From the NCBI RefSeq assembly GCF_000194605.1, contig NC_015321.1, positions 3,038,001 through 3,102,000 on the forward strand: a stretch of 64,000 bases of DNA, given 5' to 3'. Source of the stretch: Fluviicola taffensis DSM 16823 (GTDB lineage: Bacteria; Bacteroidota; Bacteroidia; Flavobacteriales_D; Crocinitomicaceae). The translations under genes were made by a program, and so were the position numbers. The notes under the pieces are model-generated. The model searched no databases. It was not told the origin of the DNA and was given only the letters and a program-made list of their open reading frames with translations. Shown here piece by piece: positions 31,771 through 39,829 of the stretch. Numbering within the stretch: position 1 is the stretch's first letter; each line of letters begins with the position of its first letter.

Positions 31771-34401
31771 ATGCGAAACCAATTTCTAGTAGTATTTCTT
31801 CTTGTTTTTATGCCTTTGACCGTTCTTTGGTCTCAAGTTCAGGTAACTGGAAATGTACAAGATAAGGGTAAACTAGCACTTCCAAATATTCAAGTTTTAT
31901 TCCTATTGGGAAAAGATACGCTTAAAACGGTAACCGATAAAAATGGTCGTTTTCAGATACAGCTTTTACCGACTAAATATGGTGTTATTGCTCAATATGA
32001 CAATGAGAATGAATACCGCAAAAATGTGCTAATTCCCAATGTAGATTCTTTTTCGCTTGATCCAATTGTGTTTAATTTCGGTCTTATTGAGATTGATATC
32101 AATAAATCTAGGGCAGAAGTAAATGGTTTGGATAAAATTCCACAGATTGATTTACAGAAACAAGTGCTTGGAGGTGTTGAGCGTATGCTAGTTCTCACTC
32201 AAGCAGGAGTAAATTCGAACAACGAGTTGACTTCCAATTACAATGTTCGAGGCGGAAATTACGATGAAAATGAAGTTTATGTGGATGGATTTTTAATTAA
32301 TCGACCGTTTTTGACGCGTTCTGGTCAGCAGGAAGGTTTGAGTTTTATCAATACGGCTTTAGTCGAAGATATTTATTTCTCATCAGGTGGTTTTCAATCC
32401 ATGTATGGTGATAAATTGAGTTCAGTTTTAGATATTCTCTACAAGAAACCAGATTCTTTGCGTATTTCAGTAATGGCCTCTTTATTAGGAGTTGAAGCAC
32501 ATATTGAAGATCAGCTTGGGAAACATAATCGTTTTCAATATTTATTTGGTGCGCGTTATAGAGCGAATGGGTATTTGTTGAATTCACTGCCAACAAAGGG
32601 AAACTACAATCCAGTTTTTTGGGATGCTCAGGCACTTACAACTTACACTATTAATGAGCATTGGAGTTGGACGATGCTGGGACATGTTTCTTCTAATACG
32701 TACCAATTTGCCCCACAAACAAGTAAAACTGATTTTGGAACGGCCAATGAAGCATATTCTTTCAATATCTATTTCGAAGGGCAGGAAAAGACCAAATTCT
32801 TGACATCGACAGTCGGAACATCTTTAAATTACACATCTAAAAAATACCAAGGAAAGACATTTTTTACCTATTTCAGAAGTGATGAGCGTGAAAACTTTGA
32901 TATTTTAGGCGAATACTATATCAATGAGTTGGAGACAGATCCTTCCAAAGAGGAATTTGGTGATTCAATTGCTGTTCTTGGAGTTGGAGGTTTTTTAAAT
33001 CATGCGCGGAATAAATTGAATGCAGATATTTTTAGTTTTTACCACGATGGAACGGTTACTTTCAAGACTAAAAGAGAAACATCGAAGCATTGGTTGAAAG
33101 TAGGTGCAAAGCTTCAAATTGATCATTTTACAGATGTGTTGAGTGAGTGGAAATTGGTCGATTCTACGGGGTATTCTCAAGTTGATAATCCAACAGATGA
33201 AGTTGATTTATATGAGACAATTAAAAGTAAGTTACAGCTCGATAATCAACGGTATAGTGCTTATGTACAAGATCGTTGGGAATGGAGAAAGGTTCGGAAT
33301 ACTATTCCTGTTTCTAAAACAATTAAATACAAAGATTCATTAGGTAATATAAAAGAAAGAATCGTTCGAGACACCATCGATTCAGGTAAATCTTCATTGG
33401 TATTGGATTACGGAATTCGTGGAACTTACACAAGTTTTAATGATGAAGGATTTATCACTCCGCGATTGAGTTTGACTTTTACCCCTGTCAAATATGTTTA
33501 TCAAAAAGGACAATTTGTTCGCAGAGGTGTTCGTTACCGCTTAGCTACTGGTTTGTATTACCAACCGCCATTCTACCGAGAGTTTAGAACTTTCACTGGA
33601 GGAATTAATCAGAATGTGAAATCTCAAAAATCGGCTCATTTTGTTTTGGGAATGGATTATAGTTTTTTCATGATGAAGCGCGAAGCTCCATTTAAATTTA
33701 CCGCTGAGGCTTATTACAAATATTTGTGGGATGTGAATCCGTATGAGGTTGACAATGTTCGAACCCGTTATTTTGCGAATAACGATGCGGTAGCTTATGC
33801 AGCTGGATTGGATTTGAATTTGAATGGTGAATTTGTTCCTGGATTGATGTCGTTCTTTAAGTTAGGATTCTTGACAACGAAGGAAGATATTAAGGGTGAT
33901 TATTATTACAATTATTACAATGCCGCAGGAGAGAAAATTATCGCAGGATACAGCGATGATCAAGTGGTTGTAGATTCAGCTCGAGTTAATCCTGGATATA
34001 TTCGTAGACCAACAGACCAGCATGTAACAGTTGGGGTTATGTTTCAGGATCACATGCCTGGATTGCAACAATTGACTTGTCAGGTTGGAATTACTTATGG
34101 TTCTCGTTTACCTTATGGTCCGCCGGATCATTCGCGCTATAAAGATACTTTGACGATGAAGGCTTACTTCCGTGTGGATATGGGAATGTCTTATGATATT
34201 TTGTATCGCAAACCTGGAAAAACGCGTAAATTTTTACGGAAAATGGAAAGTGCTATTATTTCATTCGAAGTATTCAACTTGCTTGGTGTGAACAATGTGC
34301 TTTCAAAACAGTGGATTCAAGATGTTTCTGGAAAGTATTATTCCATTCCAAATTACTTGACCCAGCGAAGATTCAATGTGAAGTTAATCGTTCGAATTTA
34401 G
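31771..34401 (+). CDS. TonB-dependent outer membrane receptor
   Basis: An 876-residue protein with a signal peptide (MRNQFLVVFLLVFMPLTVLW). An N-terminal carboxypeptidase-like (CarbopepD_reg) domain spans about residues 25-100. The plug domain contains LVLTQAGVNSNNELTSNYNV, RGGNYDENEVYVDGFLINRP and FISTALVEDIYF-like FINTALVEDIYFSSGGFQSM. The remaining residues show the alternating pattern of a 22-strand beta-barrel, ending RRFNVKLIVRI. It should import a large or rare nutrient or siderophore. No SusD-like partner follows, so a polysaccharide locus is unlikely and the ligand is unknown. Confidence 0.9.
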   Translation: MRNQFLVVFLLVFMPLTVLWSQVQVTGNVQDKGKLALPNIQVLFLLGKDTLKTVTDKNGRFQIQLLPTKYGVIAQYDNENEYRKNVLIPNVDSFSLDPIVFNFGLIEIDINKSRAEVNGLDKIPQIDLQKQVLGGVERMLVLTQAGVNSNNELTSNYNVRGGNYDENEVYVDGFLINRPFLTRSGQQEGLSFINTALVEDIYFSSGGFQSMYGDKLSSVLDILYKKPDSLRISVMASLLGVEAHIEDQLGKHNRFQYLFGARYRANGYLLNSLPTKGNYNPVFWDAQALTTYTINEHWSWTMLGHVSSNTYQFAPQTSKTDFGTANEAYSFNIYFEGQEKTKFLTSTVGTSLNYTSKKYQGKTFFTYFRSDERENFDILGEYYINELETDPSKEEFGDSIAVLGVGGFLNHARNKLNADIFSFYHDGTVTFKTKRETSKHWLKVGAKLQIDHFTDVLSEWKLVDSTGYSQVDNPTDEVDLYETIKSKLQLDNQRYSAYVQDRWEWRKVRNTIPVSKTIKYKDSLGNIKERIVRDTIDSGKSSLVLDYGIRGTYTSFNDEGFITPRLSLTFTPVKYVYQKGQFVRRGVRYRLATGLYYQPPFYREFRTFTGGINQNVKSQKSAHFVLGMDYSFFMMKREAPFKFTAEAYYKYLWDVNPYEVDNVRTRYFANNDAVAYAAGLDLNLNGEFVPGLMSFFKLGFLTTKEDIKGDYYYNYYNAAGEKIIAGYSDDQVVVDSARVNPGYIRRPTDQHVTVGVMFQDHMPGLQQLTCQVGITYGSRLPYGPPDHSRYKDTLTMKAYFRVDMGMSYDILYRKPGKTRKFLRKMESAIISFEVFNLLGVNNVLSKQWIQDVSGKYYSIPNYLTQRRFNVKLIVRI

Positions 34402-34436
34402 ATTACTTTTACGCAGAATTCATATTTCAACTAGTA

Positions 34437-34841
34437 ATGGCATTATCTGCTGATCAAATTCTTTCAGAAATTTCTTTCAAGACCAGTAGAAGCGGAGGGA
34501 AGGGTGGTCAGAATGTCAATAAGGTTTCTTCCAAAGTTGAATTGAATTGGAATATTCAAACTTCAACATTAATTTCTGAGGAAGATCGAGAGTTATTGCT
34601 GAATAAGCTTTCTCACAAAATTACCAAAGAAGGTGTTCTTCAAATCATTTCGCAAGCAGATCGCTCTCAATTGGGCAATAAACAATTGGTTTTGGAGAAG
34701 CTAGACGAATTGCTCGCTTTTGCTTTTAAGATTGTCAAGAGTCGAAAGGCAACGAAAGTTCCACGAGGAGTAAAAGAGCGCCGTCTTTTGGTGAAGAAGA
34801 AAAAGGCAGAGATTAAGAAGCTGAGGGGTAGGGTGGATTAG
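34437..34841 (+). CDS. arfB: Alternative ribosome-rescue factor ArfB (peptidyl-tRNA hydrolase)
   Basis: A 134-residue protein starting MALSADQILSEISFKTSRSG; the 42 residues upstream in the frame overlap the receptor gene and are discarded. The GGQ motif is in GGKGGQNVNKVSSKVEL (about residue 26). The tail is strongly basic (VKERRLLVKKKKAEIKKLRG), as needed to enter the empty mRNA channel of stalled ribosomes. ArfB hydrolyses peptidyl-tRNA there without a stop codon. Confidence 0.93.
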   Translation: MALSADQILSEISFKTSRSGGKGGQNVNKVSSKVELNWNIQTSTLISEEDRELLLNKLSHKITKEGVLQIISQADRSQLGNKQLVLEKLDELLAFAFKIVKSRKATKVPRGVKERRLLVKKKKAEIKKLRGRVD

Positions 34842-35156
34842 AGAGAATGGGTTTTATGCTAAAACGATCATTGTTTTAAAGATAGATCTTATCAAACCTC
34901 AAGAAATTTCTCTCAAAAATACGCATAGACATGTGTCTATTAGCCCAGTGCTGTAGCTAGAAATATTAGAATTAGTTGTCCTTACTAAGAATCCACTTTC
35001 AAGATTTTCATTCTTTCTAAAACGCGAATAATTTCTACGATAAAGTGAACTGATTTTACAAAAACGAAAGATTTCCTCTTTCAAACAAAAATCCTCCTCA
35101 AAATGACGCATAGACATGTGTCAATTAGCTCTGTGCTGTAGCGAGAAACGTGAGAA
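34842..35156. other. Intergenic region with a diverged direct repeat
   Basis: About 315 bases between convergent genes with no supported gene. It is mainly made of two copies of a 62-bp repeat (34912-34975 and 35097-35160) with AT-rich DNA between them. Confidence 0.55.
34912..34975. repeat. Direct repeat copy 1 with ATAGACATGTGTCTAT palindrome
   Basis: This copy shares with 35097-35160 the blocks CTCAAAA, ACGCATAGACATGTGTC, ATTAGC, GTGCTGTAGC and AGAATTAGT. Its core ATAGACATGTGTCTAT (34925-34940) is a perfect 16-bp palindrome. Confidence 0.65.
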
Positions 35157-35160
35157 TTAG
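35097..35160. repeat. Direct repeat copy 2
   Basis: The core is ATAGACATGTGTCAAT (35110-35125), one base off the palindrome of copy 1. The right end runs into the stop codon of the winged-helix gene. A third related core, ATAGAAATGTGTCTAT, lies upstream of that gene (35537-35552). Confidence 0.6.
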
Positions 35161-35459
35161 TCTTCCAAAAACCACGATATTGCATTCAATTCATTTTCAC
35201 ATTCTGAATTCAAATACCAGAAATAACTTTCTTCGAAATAATCGCCTTTTATCAATCCACTTGATTTAAGAACCATTAAGTGATGGTGTATTGTTGGTTG
35301 ACTAAGTCTTAATACTTCAGTTAAGTACAATCCATTAGTTCTGCCTTCAGCGATTATTTCTTTTAAAATTGTTATTCTAGCTGGCACTGATACTGCTCGA
35401 GCAACATCAGATTTTCGAATTTGAGTTTGTGGATAATTAGCAAATTTTATGGCTCCCAT
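35157..35459 (-). CDS. ArsR-like winged-helix transcriptional regulator 1
   Basis: A 100-residue protein. The winged helix covers residues 20-85: VSVPARITILKEII, YLTEVLRLSQPTIHHHLMVL (recognition helix) and LKSSGLIKGDYFEESYFWYL (wing). No metal-binding Cys pair is visible. It is a paralogue of the regulator at 38295-38597: both have 100 residues and begin M-x-AIK-xx-NY. The two share a 28-bp upstream motif that may be an operator. It is separated from the membrane-protein operon by about 210 bases. Confidence 0.8.
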   Translation of the reverse strand: MGAIKFANYPQTQIRKSDVARAVSVPARITILKEIIAEGRTNGLYLTEVLRLSQPTIHHHLMVLKSSGLIKGDYFEESYFWYLNSECENELNAISWFLED

Positions 35460-35482
35460 GGTATAATAATTTTATGATTCCT

Positions 35483-35510
35483 ATTTAAGTTAGTTTAAAA
35501 GTTCATTTGA
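35483..35510 (-). promoter_or_regulatory. Shared regulator motif, copy 1
   Basis: ATTTAAGTTAGT, two variable bases, AAAAGTT, one variable base, then ATTTGA. It matches 25 of 28 bases of 38613-38640 and lies 24 bases before the start codon of regulator 1. A promoter/operator common to the two paralogous regulators is likely. Confidence 0.6.
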
Positions 35511-35671
35511 AACAAGGGAATTATAAAAAAATATGGATAGAAATGTGTCTATTTGAGTAGTGGAATATTGAGGTAGAGAGCCTTTATCTGAACATCGTAA
35601 GTCGTTCTGAAAAATCCTTTCGATGAAGAAAAATGCCTGAGATTAAGAAGTTGATAGGACGATTAGGGAAA

Positions 35672-36127
35672 CTATTCCTGATCTAATAATTCATTTGTTG
35701 GTGTTGCAACTATTTTCTTTTTCCGATGCATAGAGATAATCGTTGCTACTAGGACTAAAAGACTTCCGAGTAGTGTTAAATAATATCCATGCTCAGGATA
35801 ATATCCACATGGATTACCCCAACCTGCTTGTGATATTAATGTCATAAAACCTATAAAAGGACTTAGAATTCCTGTGACACAATAAACCAAAATTTTATTA
35901 GCGAGATTTCCGAAGAAAAAGCCAATTAAGAAAATTGCAACAGATCCTAAGGAAAAGAAATACCAAAGGGTTGATTTTGAGCCAGGAATAGAAATTGGGA
36001 CAATGTCTTCAAAATCATCCACATAGCGGCAGGTAGATTGAAATTCAGTAAAAAATCCCAAAGAGAGGAGTGTAAACCCAATAAGAATGAATGCTGTTTT
36101 AAAATAGAAGATGGACGATTTATTCAT
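35672..36127 (-). CDS. Hypothetical membrane protein
   Basis: A 151-residue protein; the ATG at 36127 (MNKSSIFYFKTAFILIGFTL) overlaps the end of the upstream gene by 8 bases. It has about four membrane segments (FILIGFTLLSLGFF, YFFSLGSVAIFLIGFFFG, ILVYCVTGILSPFIGFMTLI and LTLLGSLLVLVATII). No family is recognised. Operon position after the M48 protease suggests a linked role at the membrane. Confidence 0.65.
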   Translation of the reverse strand: MNKSSIFYFKTAFILIGFTLLSLGFFTEFQSTCRYVDDFEDIVPISIPGSKSTLWYFFSLGSVAIFLIGFFFGNLANKILVYCVTGILSPFIGFMTLISQAGWGNPCGYYPEHGYYLTLLGSLLVLVATIISMHRKKKIVATPTNELLDQE

Positions 36128-36560
36128 GAGTCGATTCGAGTTCTTGATCCAATTTTTTATTGTAAGAAACCTGAAAAAGACAGCCGGTAATGATTGCAAG
36201 ATTTGCCAATATTAATGTAATCAAACCACTTCCAGCATTTCCGCTGATATGACCATTAAAAGAAAAACCTATGAGTAGACAAAAGAAACAGGAGCAGATA
36301 ATTGCAGCTGTTCCAAAGAGAATGATCAGTATTTTTGATCGAATTCCTTGTCCGTGATATCCGCAAACAAATGGAATGATAAGTGATATGAGATTCATGT
36401 AATAAATCCAACTAGTTATTCCAAGTATTGGTTTGACTAGGAAAGTTGAAAGTTCGCCTCTTTTTGGAGGAATATAGAAAATAAATCCCAAGGGTAAAAA
36501 TGCAGTAATAGCTAGAATTACTAAACCTAAAGCAATGAAAACCCGATGAGACTTTTGCAT
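36120..36560 (-). CDS. Hypothetical membrane protein
   Basis: A 146-residue protein; the ATG at 36560 overlaps the protease stop codon by one base (TGATG). It has about four membrane segments (VFIALGLVILAITAFLPLGF, YMNLISLIIPFVCGYH, ILIILFGTAAIICSCFFCLL and LITLILANLAIITGCLF). It is similar in size and layout to the next gene, but sequence similarity between them is not obvious. Confidence 0.65.
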   Translation of the reverse strand: MQKSHRVFIALGLVILAITAFLPLGFIFYIPPKRGELSTFLVKPILGITSWIYYMNLISLIIPFVCGYHGQGIRSKILIILFGTAAIICSCFFCLLIGFSFNGHISGNAGSGLITLILANLAIITGCLFQVSYNKKLDQELESTHE

Positions 36561-37480
36561 CACATCTGCTCCAAAACAGCAATTCGTTTTTCAATCGGTG
36601 GGTGAGTTGCAAATAAACCTGCAAATCCTGCTCCGTCTAATGCTTTGTGTTCGATGAACATTTGTTTCATATCATCGCTTTTCACAGAACTGACTTCTGA
36701 ATGCCCAGATATTTTACGTAAGGCTGATGCCATTGCACGTGAATTGCGGGTCATTTGAACTGCGCCAGCATCTGCTAAGTACTCGCGTTTGCGCGATAAA
36801 GCAAATTTGAAGAGTACAGATAATAATAAAGCTACAAGAGATATGACAAGCGCTACAATGACCAATTTATTATCGTCTTTGTCTCTCCTTCCTCCACCAA
36901 ACAATAAACTTCTGAAAAGAATTTGAACCAAGAAAGAGATAATTCCTACAAAAATGATGGAAACGATTAACAAACGAACATCCTTGTTTCGAATGTGAGT
37001 TAATTCATGAGCGATTACTGCTTCCAATTCCTCATCGTTCAGATGGTCAATGATTCCTGTTGTTAGAGTAACAGCATAACTCTTTTCGTTGATACCGCTA
37101 GCAAATGCATTTAAAGCAGGAGAATCAATCACAAATAGTTGTGGCATTTTCATACCAACAGTCATACATAAATTCTCTGTCAAATTGTAAACACGCATAT
37201 TTTCCTTGCGTTCCAATGATCTCGAATTAGATGCGAGTTGAATCAAAGAAGAATTTGCAAAATAAGCGATGAAGAACCAAATTAAGACTCCTCCAATTAC
37301 AAATGGAATGGTTGTAATGAAGCGCGCATTTACTTGATCAATATGTTCGTTTCCTCCTAGTACAAAGAAGAAAAAAGCATAGACTCCCGCTAAAATTAAT
37401 AACGGGAATCCAGCCAATATCAATGAAGATTTTAAGTTGTTGCTCCGAATTTGCTCTTGAAGACCAATATAAGCTGCCAT
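36560..37480 (-). CDS. M48 family metalloprotease (HtpX-like)
   Basis: A 306-residue integral membrane zinc protease. Two N-terminal membrane segments (residues 18-40 and 50-72) precede the catalytic motif VIAHELTHIRNKDVR (HExxH at about residue 156). Two more segments (LLIVSIIFVGIISFLVQI and IVALVISLVALLLSVLFKFA) follow, then REYLADAGAVQMTRN with the third zinc ligand Glu. HtpX-type enzymes degrade damaged membrane proteins. The gene lies 9 bases after lemA, a pairing seen widely in bacteria. Confidence 0.9.
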   Translation of the reverse strand: MAAYIGLQEQIRSNNLKSSLILAGFPLLILAGVYAFFFFVLGGNEHIDQVNARFITTIPFVIGGVLIWFFIAYFANSSLIQLASNSRSLERKENMRVYNLTENLCMTVGMKMPQLFVIDSPALNAFASGINEKSYAVTLTTGIIDHLNDEELEAVIAHELTHIRNKDVRLLIVSIIFVGIISFLVQILFRSLLFGGGRRDKDDNKLVIVALVISLVALLLSVLFKFALSRKREYLADAGAVQMTRNSRAMASALRKISGHSEVSSVKSDDMKQMFIEHKALDGAGFAGLFATHPPIEKRIAVLEQM

Positions 37481-37489
37481 TAAAACCTA

Positions 37490-38056
37490 TTAGAATTTAA
37501 CTTCTGGTGCTTTGTCAAGTGTTTGACGTTGTTCAACTCCTAGGTCAAACATTGGTTCTGTTTTGTACCCTTTTGAGTTAGCAATAATGTTGCTAGGGAA
37601 TTGTTCGATACCGTTGTTGTACTCTTTTGTAGAAGAATTAAAGAAACGACGAACTGCAGCCAATTTGTTTTCTATGTCGCTAATTTCATGTTGTAAATTC
37701 ATGAAGTTCGTGTTTGCTTTCAAATCTGGGTAAGCTTCAATTTGAATGTTTAATCCACTCATTGCAGCGCCCAAGTTATTTTCAGCATTAATTTTCTCAG
37801 AGATTGTTCCAGCTTGTAAACATCTTGAACGAGCTTCAGTAACGCGTGTTAAAACTTCACTCTCGTGAGTCATGTAGCCTTTAACAGCTCCAAGTAATTG
37901 TGGAATTAAATCGTAACGCTGTTTCAATTGCACATCAATATCTGCAAATGCGCTTTCGCGGTTGTTTTTCAATGACACAAGGCGGTTATTGATTGATATT
38001 AACCAAAAAATCAAGATTAAGATAACAACGCCTGCAATAATAAGTCCAACGACCAT
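37490..38056 (-). CDS. LemA family protein
   Basis: A 188-residue protein. The ATG at 38056 starts a single N-terminal membrane anchor (MVVGLIIAGVVILILIFWLI), and the 12 residues before it are discarded. The rest is the LemA four-helix region: NRLVSLKNNRESAFADIDVQ, QRYDLIPQLLGAVKGYMTHE, SGLNIQIEAYPDLKANTNFM and RRFFNSSTKEYNNGIEQFPS. The function of LemA is not settled; it is repeatedly coupled to HtpX-like proteases. Near-palindromic sites lie upstream at 38165 and 38236. Confidence 0.92.
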   Translation of the reverse strand: MVVGLIIAGVVILILIFWLISINNRLVSLKNNRESAFADIDVQLKQRYDLIPQLLGAVKGYMTHESEVLTRVTEARSRCLQAGTISEKINAENNLGAAMSGLNIQIEAYPDLKANTNFMNLQHEISDIENKLAAVRRFFNSSTKEYNNGIEQFPSNIIANSKGYKTEPMFDLGVEQRQTLDKAPEVKF

Positions 38057-38164
38057 GTTTTTAAGTTTAAATGTTAAGCGAATATACCACAAATTTTTGT
38101 TCGTGAGCGGGTTTAAGAATTGTTAACTAAAAAGTGTTGTTTCCAGAAATGAATAGTAGAAGTG

Positions 38165-38186
38165 AATTAGTAAAATTACTTACAAA
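38165..38186. promoter_or_regulatory. Candidate operator A upstream of lemA
   Basis: AATTAGTAAAATTACTTAC is followed by AAA. It fits the pattern TTAnTAAAATnnnTnAC shared by sites B, C and D, and lies about 110 bases upstream of lemA. Confidence 0.45.
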
Positions 38187-38235
38187 TTCAAGTTAATTTA
38201 CTGAATTATAACTATTTGTGTATAGACGGACGAGC

Positions 38236-38258
38236 AAATTAGTAAAATCATTAACAAA
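38236..38258. promoter_or_regulatory. Candidate operator B upstream of lemA
   Basis: AAATTAGTAAAATCATTAAC followed by AAA. It is nearly the same as site D over TTAnTAAAATCATTAACA and lies between the stop of regulator 2 and lemA. Confidence 0.5.
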
Positions 38259-38294
38259 AACATTTAAAATATTTATTTTCAGATGTTTAGTGTG

Positions 38295-38597
38295 TTAAGA
38301 TTTGATTTCATGAATAAATTGTTCCATTTTATTGAATCCATTAGTATTTAATTTGATTTTAAATTCATGAGTAGTGTATTTGTAGTCTACAATGTTAGCT
38401 TCACTAAGTTTTAGTAGATGTCCAGTTATTGCTGGTTTACTTAAGTTTAGAATTTTGGATAATTTTGTATTGGTTAAATTTTTGTTGGATTTCAGTAGTT
38501 GAACAATTCGTTTTCTTGCAGGATGACAAATAGCTTCTCCAATTATTGTAACTTGAAAATCTTCAATAGTGTAGTTATTTGGTTTTATTGCTCGCAT
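38295..38597 (-). CDS. ArsR-like winged-helix transcriptional regulator 2
   Basis: A 100-residue protein from the ATG at 38597 (MRAIKPNNYTIEDFQ). This start gives the same length as its paralogue at 35157 and leaves the shared 28-bp motif upstream; the longer frame to 38645 would include it. The winged helix is at residues 22-85: AICHPARKRIVQLL, NTKLSKILNLSKPAITGHLL and LSEANIVDYKYTTHEFKIKL. Sites C and D lie upstream, A and B downstream towards lemA, so autoregulation and control of the lemA-protease operon are proposed. Confidence 0.8.
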   Translation of the reverse strand: MRAIKPNNYTIEDFQVTIIGEAICHPARKRIVQLLKSNKNLTNTKLSKILNLSKPAITGHLLKLSEANIVDYKYTTHEFKIKLNTNGFNKMEQFIHEIKS

Positions 38598-38612
38598 AAT
38601 TTCATGTTTTCC

Positions 38613-38640
38613 ATTTAAGTTAGTAAAAAAGTTGATTTGA
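38613..38640 (-). promoter_or_regulatory. Shared regulator motif, copy 2
   Basis: This 28-bp stretch differs from 35483-35510 at three positions. It lies 16 bases before the start codon of regulator 2. Confidence 0.6.
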
Positions 38641-38675
38641 TACAATTGAAAACATGTCTTTTTTTTGCAGTTAGC

Positions 38676-38699
38676 AAATTAATAAAATTGCTAACGAAA
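38676..38699. promoter_or_regulatory. Candidate operator C upstream of regulator 2
   Basis: AAATTAATAAAATTGCTAAC followed by GAAA. It is preceded by GTTAGC, so GTTAGCAA and TTGCTAAC also form an inverted pair (38670-38695). Confidence 0.5.
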
Positions 38700-38745
38700 A
38701 CAGTGTAAAGACCTTTAAATCAATATTTTATTTCTTTTTTATTAG

Positions 38746-38769
38746 CTTGTTAATAAAATCATTAACAAG
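38746..38769. promoter_or_regulatory. Candidate operator D upstream of regulator 2
   Basis: CTTGTTAAT and ATTAACAAG are perfect 9-bp inverted arms around AAAATC. This is the most symmetrical member of the four sites. Confidence 0.55.
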
Positions 38770-38798
38770 TCCCCATTTATTTTTAAAAAAAGTAAAGT

Positions 38799-39410
38799 CT
38801 AACAGCAATTATAAAACATCACCACTTTTCCTTTTTTCTTTGAAAATGCAATATGTCTACCGTCTTCTTTTCCAAGTAAATAGTAAAACCCTATGGTTTG
38901 CTTATCCGACTTAATTTCCGTCCAGGTTTCCTTGTCGATATAATAACTTTGGTCTTCGAATAGAATTTCGTCTTCAATTGCCGGAATACTGAATTTATCC
39001 TTGGCGAAAAATGAGTTGATACGTTTTTGAATAAAAGCATCTGTCTCTTTTTGAGAATTGATATCTCCCATAAAATCATATCCTAGCAACATCTCGGCAT
39101 CAAATTCTTCTTTCAAAAGATTCTTGCCTTCAGAATTGGTGATCGTAAAAAGTACTTTTCCTTTCAAGAGGTTTTCGCCTGTGATTACAATTCTGAACTC
39201 ATCTTTTTTAGACGGATCTGAAAAGGAATGAAGTATTTTATTTTCAATCAAGTAATCTGATTTTTCTTCTGCTTTAACTGGATCTCCAGCTTTTGGGTCA
39301 GCTGTTTCCGCAGATTTCAGTGCTTTTTCTTTTGTCGATTCTCCACAAGAAGATAGTATGAACGAAGTTCCAAGCAGAATGGCTATTAAAGTTGCCTTTA
39401 TTTTTTTCAT
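38799..39410 (-). CDS. Putative lipoprotein
   Basis: A 203-residue protein with a lipoprotein signal (MKKIKATLIAILLGTSFILS then SCG; Cys at about residue 22). The mature part has an Ala/Lys/Glu-rich linker and a beta-rich domain (FRIVITGENLLKGKVLFTIT, EILFEDQSYYIDKETWTEIK). No family is recognised. It lies upstream of the regulator-2 region on the same strand but is separated by sites C and D. Confidence 0.65.
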   Translation of the reverse strand: MKKIKATLIAILLGTSFILSSCGESTKEKALKSAETADPKAGDPVKAEEKSDYLIENKILHSFSDPSKKDEFRIVITGENLLKGKVLFTITNSEGKNLLKEEFDAEMLLGYDFMGDINSQKETDAFIQKRINSFFAKDKFSIPAIEDEILFEDQSYYIDKETWTEIKSDKQTIGFYYLLGKEDGRHIAFSKKKGKVVMFYNCC

Positions 39411-39439
39411 TTCATGTTGTTTTTAATTTGTTCAAAAGT

Positions 39440-39826
39440 TCAGTTGATTTGACTAATCCAATCTAAAATTCCTGCGTTCAAATTAGACTCTATCTTTTTG
39501 AGCTCCTCTAGATTTTCAACCGTCACGATTTTTCGTCCATCGGGATAGTTTTTTCCTTTTAGAACCGTATCAGCAATTTTTGCGCCAGTAGGGAAGACCA
39601 TTAAAAATTTTCCACGGTGTAGATTCAAAACCAATAAATCACGTTTGTATTCCTTTGCATCAAAAGCTTCCATTTCACCAGCGTAAAAGAAACTGGGAGA
39701 ATTCCACTTAATGTGTTCGTGAATTTCTGAATCGATTTTCAAAACGAATTCTCTCAGATATTCTACCAATTCTTGTTCGTTCGATTCTAGTTTTGAACAA
39801 TATTCATCCACTTTTGAATCTCTCAT
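39440..39826 (-). CDS. DUF1801 domain-containing protein
   Basis: A 128-residue protein with the DUF1801 (YdhG-like) pattern: VDEYCSKLESNEQELVEYLR, IHEHIKWNSPSFFYAGEMEA and LVLNLHRGKFLMVFPTGAKI. These small cytoplasmic proteins have no known activity. It follows the acetyltransferase gene by 3 bases, so the two are probably co-transcribed. Confidence 0.85.
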   Translation of the reverse strand: MRDSKVDEYCSKLESNEQELVEYLREFVLKIDSEIHEHIKWNSPSFFYAGEMEAFDAKEYKRDLLVLNLHRGKFLMVFPTGAKIADTVLKGKNYPDGRKIVTVENLEELKKIESNLNAGILDWISQIN

Positions 39827-39829
39827 GAT

